Origin: Candidatus Izemoplasma sp.
GTDB lineage: Bacteria; Bacillota_I; Bacilli_A; Izemoplasmatales; Izemoplasmataceae
NCBI GenBank assembly: GCA_007132465.1
Contig: SLOP01000034.1
Coordinates: 1-48,288, forward strand
Length of the DNA stretch: 48,288 bases
Direction of reading: 5' to 3'
The translations under genes were made by a program, and so were the position numbers. Positions 42,584-48,288 of the stretch are shown one piece after another. The notes under the pieces are model-generated. The model saw only the letters and a list, made by a program, of their open reading frames with translations. It did no database searches and was not told the origin of the DNA. Position 1 is the stretch's first letter. Every line of letters starts with the position of its first letter.

Positions 42584-43042
42584 ATGTCGCAAGAAATTTG
42601 TCAGATGATGCACAAAGGCGCGCTGCTTCATAAGCGAATCATGAGCAAGATTCTTGAACGTTACGATTTGACCTACGCGCAGTTTCAAGTGCTCAAAATC
42701 ATCCATGAACAACCCGGCATCACAGCCAAAGAAATCTTAATTTACCTCGACAGTGACAAAGCCACACTCTCAGGAGTGCTTTCGCGGCTTGAACGCAATG
42801 CCATGATTGAACGCAGCAAAGACGCTGAGGATCGACGGTTGGTGCACACAGCGCTGACAGACAAAAGCCGCGCGGTCTGCGAAGAGGTCCTGGCGATTGA
42901 AGAAACATGTCAACAAGACTTGATGAAAGGCCTTCGCACTCGGGAGGTCAAACACTTTACTGAAGGATTCAAACAAGTGCTTCAAAACCAGGAACAAAAA
43001 CTTCGTGAACACGAGGTTCCTGAGAATCAGGAGGAAGAGTAA
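42584..43042 (+). CDS. MarR family transcriptional regulator
   Basis: The 152-residue winged-helix protein shows LTYAQFQVLKIIHEQPGITAKEI, ATLSGVLSRLERNAMIERS (recognition helix) and the wing DAEDRRLVHTALTDKS, all typical of MarR dimers. GGGGGG is the ribosome binding site before ATG 42584. Its stop codon overlaps the next ATG by one base, and a perfect palindrome lies over its own -10. It probably represses itself and the downstream membrane protein in response to an unknown ligand. Confidence 0.94.
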   Translation: MSQEICQMMHKGALLHKRIMSKILERYDLTYAQFQVLKIIHEQPGITAKEILIYLDSDKATLSGVLSRLERNAMIERSKDAEDRRLVHTALTDKSRAVCEEVLAIEETCQQDLMKGLRTREVKHFTEGFKQVLQNQEQKLREHEVPENQEEE

Positions 43043-43551
43043 TGAAAAAGTATGCCTTTAAACACCCGATTGTTAATCTTGTCATCGGCATCGTGCTCGT
43101 GGTTTTTGCAGTGCTTGCGATGTTTGTCTTCGGCTGGATTAGTGATTTTGCACGTTACTTGGTCGGCGCCATCATCATCGCGTTTACCGTCATGCGTTTT
43201 ATGACGGCCAGAAGCGGATATAAAAACAGCAACGCGCAGATGATTTTAATTGTTGAAGCCATCGTTGCGATCACGCTTGCCGTGCTCTTAATCATCGACA
43301 GCATCGGCATGCAACTAGCCCTTGGTGCGACGCTTTACATGCGCGGTTTCGTATATCTGTTAATTTTGCAACTGCTTAACTTGCGTCGCAGCTTCGAAAC
43401 GTTCATCATCTACGTTGCTGTGTTGACCCTTGGTGCTTATGTGTGGTTTGGCAACGCTGATTTGATGATTATCGAATGGCTCGTGTTTGTCTTCGTGGCC
43501 GCTTACGGAGTCTTTTTGACGCTGCTTGGCATCACAAACTTAAAAAAATAA
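43042..43551 (+). CDS. HdeD/DUF308-like membrane protein, paralogue of 41829 gene
   Basis: The 169-residue protein has about five to six membrane helices in pairs, with basic N-terminus (MKKYAFKHP). It shares the VGAIIIAFTVMRF-type helix and layout with the protein at 41829, without that protein's charged tail. ATG overlaps the MarR stop (TAATG), so the gene is coupled to its presumed regulator. No enzymatic motif is present. A role in membrane stress or permeability is inferred from the MarR linkage only. Confidence 0.75.
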   Translation: MKKYAFKHPIVNLVIGIVLVVFAVLAMFVFGWISDFARYLVGAIIIAFTVMRFMTARSGYKNSNAQMILIVEAIVAITLAVLLIIDSIGMQLALGATLYMRGFVYLLILQLLNLRRSFETFIIYVAVLTLGAYVWFGNADLMIIEWLVFVFVAAYGVFLTLLGITNLKK

Positions 43552-43572
43552 CACATCCCTAGGAGGAATTTC

Positions 43573-44631
43573 ATGAGCAAAATCTTAAAAGACATGTCCA
43601 TGTTAAACGGCATCCCTGGTAACGAAAAAGAAGTCCGCGACTACATGGTCAACCAAATGGAAGGCCACGCTGAGGTGTCGTTTGATAACCTCGGAAGCGT
43701 GATTGGCGAGAAAATCGGCAACCCCGAAGGCCCCCGCATTATGGTTGCGGGCCACATGGACGAAGTCGGCTTCATCGTCACCAAAATCGATGAAGACGGA
43801 TACGTTAAATTTATTCCGGCCGGGGGCTGGTGGAGTCAAGTCATGCTCGCTCAACAGATGGTCATCACAACCAAAGAGGGCAACCATGTTCGCGGCGTCA
43901 TCGGCGCTAAGGCGCCACATATCTTGACACCAGAAGAGCGGAAGAAACCGGTTGAAATCGATGACATGTACCTTGATGTTGGTGTTGATGACAAAGAAGA
44001 AGCCGAGAAACTCGGCATTCGCACCGGTGACATGGTGACACCCTACATCGAAACGGTTCCCCTGAGTAACCCGAAATACTTACTTGGCAAAGCCTGGGAT
44101 AATCGCGTCGGCTGCGCCGCCGCGATTGAAGCGCTTCACGCGCTCAAAGGTGTGAACCATCCTAACCGCTACTTTGGCGTCGGCACGGTGCAAGAGGAAG
44201 TTGGCCTTCGCGGCGCCAGAACAAGCGCCTACAAAGTTAACCCCGACATCGGCATCGCCGTTGACACCACCATCGCCTACGATTTTCCCAAAGGCTCTAA
44301 AGACACAAAACTCGGCAACGGCGTCGGTATTATGATTACCGACTCCTCGATGGTCGGCCATAAAGGCATGCGTGATTTTGTTATTGACGTGGCCGAAGAA
44401 GCCTCGATTCCTTATCAGCTGACGTACTTAAAACGCGGTGGCACGGACGGCGGTCAAATTCACCTTACCCGTTCAGGTGTCCCATCGGTCGCCTTATGTC
44501 TGCCTGTGCGCTACTTGCACTCGCATACCTCCATTGTCCATCAAGACGACTACGACAACCTCGTCAAATTGATTGTCGCGCTGGTTAAACGCCTTGACGC
44601 CGCCACCGTCAAGCGCATCACCTACACATAA
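43573..44631 (+). CDS. M42 family aminopeptidase (YtoP/FrvX-like)
   Basis: This 352-residue metallo-aminopeptidase has the full M42 site: His61 and Asp63 (AGHMDEVGF), Asp176 (KAWDNRVG), Glu208-Glu209 (VQEEVGLRGA), Asp231 (AVDTTI) and His316 (VRYLHSHTS). This is closer to the classical family than the protein at 25609-26631. It would trim peptides in the cytosol as a large oligomer. AGGAGG lies before the ATG. It follows the MarR cluster by 21 bases without a terminator and may share its transcript. Confidence 0.95.
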   Translation: MSKILKDMSMLNGIPGNEKEVRDYMVNQMEGHAEVSFDNLGSVIGEKIGNPEGPRIMVAGHMDEVGFIVTKIDEDGYVKFIPAGGWWSQVMLAQQMVITTKEGNHVRGVIGAKAPHILTPEERKKPVEIDDMYLDVGVDDKEEAEKLGIRTGDMVTPYIETVPLSNPKYLLGKAWDNRVGCAAAIEALHALKGVNHPNRYFGVGTVQEEVGLRGARTSAYKVNPDIGIAVDTTIAYDFPKGSKDTKLGNGVGIMITDSSMVGHKGMRDFVIDVAEEASIPYQLTYLKRGGTDGGQIHLTRSGVPSVALCLPVRYLHSHTSIVHQDDYDNLVKLIVALVKRLDAATVKRITYT

Positions 44632-44634
44632 GCA

Positions 44635-45177
44635 ATGCGCATCATCAGCGGAAAATACCGACGGCGCCGCCTCGTGCACCCCGCCAACGACGCCACACGC
44701 CCCGTGAAAGACCGCGTCAAAGAAAGCTTGTTTAACAGCCTGCACCCTTTTCATTACGCCCGCGTGCTCGATCTGTTTGCTGGCAGCGGGGCGCTTGGCC
44801 TCGAAGCGTTATCACGCGGCGCCACCCACGCGGTGTTCGTCGAAAAAGACCGCGATGCGTTTAACGCGCTTTGCGCGAACACCGAAGCCCTTGTCACCGA
44901 ACCGGTAAATTTGCATCACACTGACGCGTTTGGATACCTAAAAAAGACCGATGAACGATTCGATTTGATTCTTATTGACCCGCCCTATGGCCGACGGCTC
45001 GCCCACAAAGCGCTGATGCATGTCATCACGCACAACGTGCTTGCCCCAGGTGGTCGCATCATCGTGTTATGCGGACAAGACGAGACCATCGGCGTTCCCG
45101 ATGCCCTCGCACTGATAAAATCACGTGACGTCGGCATCACCCGCGTCTCTCACTACGAATGGAGCGATGAATCATGA
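44635..45177 (+). CDS. rsmD: 16S rRNA (guanine(966)-N2)-methyltransferase
   Basis: RsmD methylates G966 of 16S rRNA with SAM. The protein opens MRIISGKYRRRRL, has the SAM loop DLFAGSGALGLEALSRG, an acidic VFVEKD strand, and the catalytic DPPYGR. The 180 residues are the usual length. It begins four bases after the M42 gene and overlaps coaD by 4 bases; rsmD-coaD adjacency is widespread in Bacillota and supports both calls. Confidence 0.96.
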   Translation: MRIISGKYRRRRLVHPANDATRPVKDRVKESLFNSLHPFHYARVLDLFAGSGALGLEALSRGATHAVFVEKDRDAFNALCANTEALVTEPVNLHHTDAFGYLKKTDERFDLILIDPPYGRRLAHKALMHVITHNVLAPGGRIIVLCGQDETIGVPDALALIKSRDVGITRVSHYEWSDES

Positions 45178-45653
45178 AAATAGGTGTTTACCCAGGCAGT
45201 TTCGACCCGATTACCTACGGCCATATCGACATTGTCAAGCGCGCCCTTAAAGTGTTTGACAAACTCATCGTGCTCGTCAGCACCAACCCTCACAAAGAGA
45301 CGATGTTTACCAAAGATGAGCGCATCGACATGATTCGCCACGCGTTGGAAGGCTGTTTGGATGTGGTGACGATTGACACCAACGACACACTCACCGTGCA
45401 CCGCGCCAAAGAACTTGGTGCGACACATATCGTGCGTGGCTTGCGCGCCCTCACCGACTTCGAGTATGAGTTCCAAATGACCCACGCCAACCGGGTGCTG
45501 GACAAAAGCATCGACTCGATCTTTTTCATGACCGACAACCGTTATTCTTACATGAGCAGCACCACGCTCAAAGAAATTGCCCAGTTCAACGGAAACGTGG
45601 AACCCTTCGCCCCGCCTTATGTGCTCGAAAAAATCCGCGCTAAATTCAGCTAA
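45174..45653 (+). CDS. coaD: Phosphopantetheine adenylyltransferase
   Basis: CoaD joins AMP from ATP to 4'-phosphopantetheine, the penultimate step of CoA synthesis. The nucleotidyltransferase segment YPGSFDPITYGHIDIV is at the N-terminus, and IVRGLRALTDFEYEFQM and SYMSSTTLKEIA are the other conserved blocks. Length of 159 residues is typical. The ATG overlaps the rsmD stop. A strong terminator ends the transcript. Confidence 0.97.
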   Translation: MKIGVYPGSFDPITYGHIDIVKRALKVFDKLIVLVSTNPHKETMFTKDERIDMIRHALEGCLDVVTIDTNDTLTVHRAKELGATHIVRGLRALTDFEYEFQMTHANRVLDKSIDSIFFMTDNRYSYMSSTTLKEIAQFNGNVEPFAPPYVLEKIRAKFS

Positions 45654-45656
45654 ACC

Positions 45657-45687
45657 AAGCCCCTTTGCATAAAGGGGCTTTTTTTCT
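45657..45687 (+). terminator. Intrinsic terminator after coaD
   Basis: AAGCCCCTTT / AAAGGGGCTT stem with GCAT loop, followed by a T-run. Confidence 0.92.
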
Positions 45688-45743
45688 TGTGTTTTTCTTC
45701 CGTTTTATTTATAAAAATGATAATATAACTACAGGTGATTGAG

Positions 45744-46232
45744 ATGGACTCAAAAGAAAAGGTGTTCAACGAACTGCGCAAACAGAATGTGCGAATCACA
45801 AAACAGCGCCGCGCCATCATTGACGTGCTCGAAGGCAAACACTTGACGATTCAAGAAATTCATCAAGAGCTCAAAAAACGCGGCTACCGAAACCTGGGCA
45901 CGGTGTATAACAACATCGACTTTTTGATTGAGCACAAAATCATCACACAGATTTTCATCAACGGCAAAAAGCACTACGACCTGACCATCGATGAACGATC
46001 ACACAGCGCCGATAGCCATATTCATGTGACCTGCAAAGTCAACAACAACATCATCGAGATCAACGATTCGACGATTTTCGATCTCATCAAAAAACAAGAA
46101 ATCTTCAAGAACTTCGCCATTGAGAAACTGCAAATTGTCGTCGAAGGAAAATGCATCCACTACGAGACCGAACGCTGTCGTGACGATGACGCATGCTTCA
46201 TCAAACAACTCGAACGCAAAGAGAACCTCTGA
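45744..46232 (+). CDS. Fur/PerR-family metalloregulator with incomplete structural zinc site
   Basis: The 162-residue protein has the Fur winged helix (VRITKQRRAIIDVL and NLGTVYNNIDFLIEHKII) and the metal-sensing segment SHIHVTC. In typical Bacillota members two CxxC pairs hold structural zinc. Here Cys97 is followed by KVN rather than xxC, and Cys137 by IHY; other cysteines are at 145 and 151. The structural site is therefore altered. It may control the iron operon palindrome at 17935. ATG at 45744 has AGGTGA five bases upstream; GTG at 45735 is the alternative. Confidence 0.9.
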   Translation: MDSKEKVFNELRKQNVRITKQRRAIIDVLEGKHLTIQEIHQELKKRGYRNLGTVYNNIDFLIEHKIITQIFINGKKHYDLTIDERSHSADSHIHVTCKVNNNIIEINDSTIFDLIKKQEIFKNFAIEKLQIVVEGKCIHYETERCRDDDACFIKQLERKENL

Positions 46233-46244
46233 GTTCTCTTTTTT
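46218..46244 (+). terminator. Terminator overlapping the Fur-family stop codon
   Basis: AGAGAAC / GTTCTCT stem with six-base loop containing the stop, followed by TTTTTT. Confidence 0.85.
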
Positions 46245-46264
46245 ATGCCACACCTGTGAAAACA

Positions 46265-46273
46265 TGCTATAAT
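46265..46273 (+). promoter_or_regulatory. Extended -10 of the LtaS-like gene
   Basis: TGCTATAAT at 46265-46273, about 39 bases before the start codon; -35 not clear. Confidence 0.55.
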
Positions 46274-46311
46274 GGGACACGGAACACAAAGACAAGAAAG
46301 AGGCACAGACG

Positions 46312-48126
46312 ATGAAAAACACCTTTACGCCGTTGATGATGACCATCATCTACCTGACGCTCGTGCGCCTGGCGCTTGCCATCGCGACGCCGTTGGCACT
46401 TTTTTCGCTCGGCACCTTCATTGACATTCTTGTCCTTATGGCCCTCTTTATGCCGGTGGCGCTGATCAGTCGCCGCTGGATTCACAAGACCATCTACGGC
46501 ACCGTGGCGGTGTTTTTCACGTTGTTGGCGATTGTTGATGCGATGTTCCATAGCTATTTCGGTATGTTCACCACCCGCGCGAGCACCCAGGGCCTGACAT
46601 TCATGACCCCCGAACTCACCACCGAGTACGATCTCGCCATTTTACCGGCATTTGGGGTGTTTTTCTTAGTCGTCGGCGCGTTTTTGTTTATCCTTATCAG
46701 GTCTAAGCAATCTGAACGTGTTCGACCCACGCACCTCGGTGTTGTGATGTTTTTGCTGTTTGCCCACGTGATGATGCTTTGGAGCCTCAACCGCGAGGCC
46801 GAACGCTTTAGCCTTGAGTACTACCAAACCGACACCTTCCTCTACAACGAAAACATCGACAACATCGCCTTCTCAAGCACCTACGGGTACTTTTATTATC
46901 ACCTGCTTGATCTCTTCCGTCTGCCACAGCGTCATGACGAAGATGCGATTGTCGATGTCATCTTTGACCATTTTAACAATCACAACCGCACGCCAAACGC
47001 CTACACAGGACTGCTCGCGAGCGCCAACGTCATCCACATCACCGTCGAATCGCTTGACACCCGCTTCATCGATGAAACGATTAGCCCGACCTTATACGCC
47101 ATGATGCAAGATGGAATCATCTTCGATCAGTTCCATGTGCCGGTCGTCAATCAAGGCGCCACCTGCAACAGCGAGTTTATGGCGATTACCGGACTGCACG
47201 CCACGGTATCCTCGCCCTGGTCAAACAACGTTTGCCATACCTATAGAAACACATCAGCGCCCTACAGCATACCTTCACAACTGTCGCGCGCTGGCTACGA
47301 CACCTTTTACTTCCACTCAGGCTTTGGACACTTTTACCACCGTGAAACGCTGATGCCGAACCTAGGCTTTGAGCACGTGAAATTTGTGGACGATTTAGCA
47401 GGGGAAGGCATCACCGACTACAACGTCTTGCTCGATACCGACATGGTGCATTTTTTTGATGCCTTCATGACCTACGACGAACCGTTTTATGTGCATCTCC
47501 TTACCTACGCCTTGCACGGGGGATATCAACCCGCCTTCACCGACCACTGGAACGACCTGATCGACAGCGTCTATGGCGAAGGCATCGACCCTGAAGTGCG
47601 TGTTTACCTCCAAAAACTCGCTGAGTTTGATCTGTTTATCAGTGAGTTGTTAGCGCGCTTGGATGATGCGGATGTAAAAGACGATACCTTGATTGTCATG
47701 CATACGGATCATTACCCGTTTATGTTGCCGTTTGATGCGTACGAAGATTTCACCGGCATCGACGTCACCTCCACCGAACTCTACAAACAAAGCCTGCTTT
47801 TTTACCATCCTGACCTCACCTCAGAAACCATTTCCACGCTCGGCGCGACCATCGACATCGCCCCCAGCATCCTAAACATCATCGAGGACGTGAACAACCC
47901 CTTCGAATACCGTTACTTCTTTGGTGAAGATCTCTTTGGCGACGGTCAAGGCGCAGTTTTACTAGGCGACCTTTCTGTTTACGATGGCAACTCACGCATC
48001 CGCCGCACCGACACCAACCTCACCCCACAAGAAGAAGCGCTGCTCGAACAAAAGATCACCCGCTACCTGCTGAGCCGACATACCCTTCGCTTCGATGTGC
48101 TAAGGAACCTGTTCGAGGCTGAATAG
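46312..48126 (+). CDS. LtaS-like sulfatase/phosphoglycerol transferase
   Basis: The 604-residue protein has about five N-terminal membrane helices and an extracellular sulfatase-type domain. Metal and catalytic residues align with LtaS: Glu246 (TVESLD), the nucleophile Thr284 in NQGATCNSEF (LtaS has GKTSDSEF), and Asp466-His467 (MHTDHYPF). Spacing between these sites is near that of Staphylococcus LtaS. It would transfer phosphoglycerol, or phosphoethanolamine in other family members, from lipid to an acceptor on the outer surface. The acceptor is unknown. AAGAGG is a weak ribosome binding site. Confidence 0.88.
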   Translation: MKNTFTPLMMTIIYLTLVRLALAIATPLALFSLGTFIDILVLMALFMPVALISRRWIHKTIYGTVAVFFTLLAIVDAMFHSYFGMFTTRASTQGLTFMTPELTTEYDLAILPAFGVFFLVVGAFLFILIRSKQSERVRPTHLGVVMFLLFAHVMMLWSLNREAERFSLEYYQTDTFLYNENIDNIAFSSTYGYFYYHLLDLFRLPQRHDEDAIVDVIFDHFNNHNRTPNAYTGLLASANVIHITVESLDTRFIDETISPTLYAMMQDGIIFDQFHVPVVNQGATCNSEFMAITGLHATVSSPWSNNVCHTYRNTSAPYSIPSQLSRAGYDTFYFHSGFGHFYHRETLMPNLGFEHVKFVDDLAGEGITDYNVLLDTDMVHFFDAFMTYDEPFYVHLLTYALHGGYQPAFTDHWNDLIDSVYGEGIDPEVRVYLQKLAEFDLFISELLARLDDADVKDDTLIVMHTDHYPFMLPFDAYEDFTGIDVTSTELYKQSLLFYHPDLTSETISTLGATIDIAPSILNIIEDVNNPFEYRYFFGEDLFGDGQGAVLLGDLSVYDGNSRIRRTDTNLTPQEEALLEQKITRYLLSRHTLRFDVLRNLFEAE

Positions 48127-48133
48127 TCACACG

Positions 48134-48152
48134 AAAAGGCACCGGCCTTTTT
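48134..48152 (+). terminator. Intrinsic terminator
   Basis: AAAAGGC / GCCTTTT stem, ACCG loop, ending in TTTTT. Confidence 0.78.
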
Positions 48153-48164
48153 CCGGCGGCGCCC

Positions 48165-48193
48165 TTTACAATTGAGCATGCGTGGTATATAAT
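48165..48193 (+). promoter_or_regulatory. tRNA-Arg promoter
   Basis: TTTACA at 48165-48170, a 17-base spacer and TATAAT at 48188-48193, 16 bases before the tRNA. Confidence 0.8.
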
Positions 48194-48209
48194 AATACCG
48201 CGTTTCGCT

Positions 48210-48286
<77 letters not shown>

Positions 48287-48288
48287 TA

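Overview
The window is a gene-dense, accessory-poor stretch of a bacterial chromosome with standard genetic code (TGA is a normal stop, e.g. at 1060 and 1816) and roughly balanced base composition. Gene content and order point to a low-GC-Gram-positive-type lineage (Bacillota/Mycoplasmatota): infC-rpmI-rplT, glmS-glmM-glmU, cshB-nfo next to ispH, queG-trmL, NtdP, PadR-HAAS (DUF1700), M29 and M42 peptidases, an LtaS-like sulfatase, lipoproteins with clear lipoboxes and strong GGAGG ribosome binding sites. No outer-membrane, LPS, sporulation or flagellar genes are seen. A wall-poor Acholeplasma/Izemoplasma-like relative is possible, but that is inference.

Layout. 1-4.5 kb: end of a repeat-containing surface protein, an SDR-ALDH pair, and a convergent MFS transporter. 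4.6-10 kb: several unassigned membrane proteins and a lipoprotein around a carotenoid-desaturase-like oxidoreductase. 10-17.8 kb: M29 aminopeptidase and IspH on the minus strand, divergent from cshB-nfo; then queG-trmL-SDR behind a structured leader, then NtdP. 18-21.4 kb: a three-gene ferric-iron ABC importer behind a promoter whose -10 lies in a perfect palindrome. 21.4-25.6 kb: GNAT, an autoregulated PadR-HAAS membrane repeat operon, and a DUF697-like protein fused in expression to a second, apparently inactive, M29 paralogue. 25.6-31.2 kb: M42 peptidase, then nadD-nadE-mnmA-patatin. 31.2-34 kb: an unassigned four-gene overlapping cassette (secreted protein, lipoprotein, small ABC ATPase, permease). 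34-38.6 kb: glmS-glmM-glmU for UDP-GlcNAc. 38.6-40.2 kb: attenuator-controlled infC(AUU start)-rpmI-rplT, with L20 carrying a Rho_N-like tail. 40.3-48.3 kb: polytopic protein, a candidate 6S RNA, a MarR/paired-membrane-protein cluster leading into M42-rsmD-coaD, a Fur-family regulator, an LtaS-like protein and tRNA-Arg(UCU).

Functionally the window joins peptide use (four peptidase-family genes), NAD and CoA synthesis, tRNA modification, amino-sugar supply, iron uptake and several membrane-stress-like regulator/membrane-protein pairs. The most unusual items are the metal-ligand-less M29 paralogue, the L20-Rho_N fusion, the candidate 6S RNA, the 2-TM repeat family in two architectures, and the 31.2-34 kb cassette. 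Promoters are readable throughout: most have a TGn extension before the -10.
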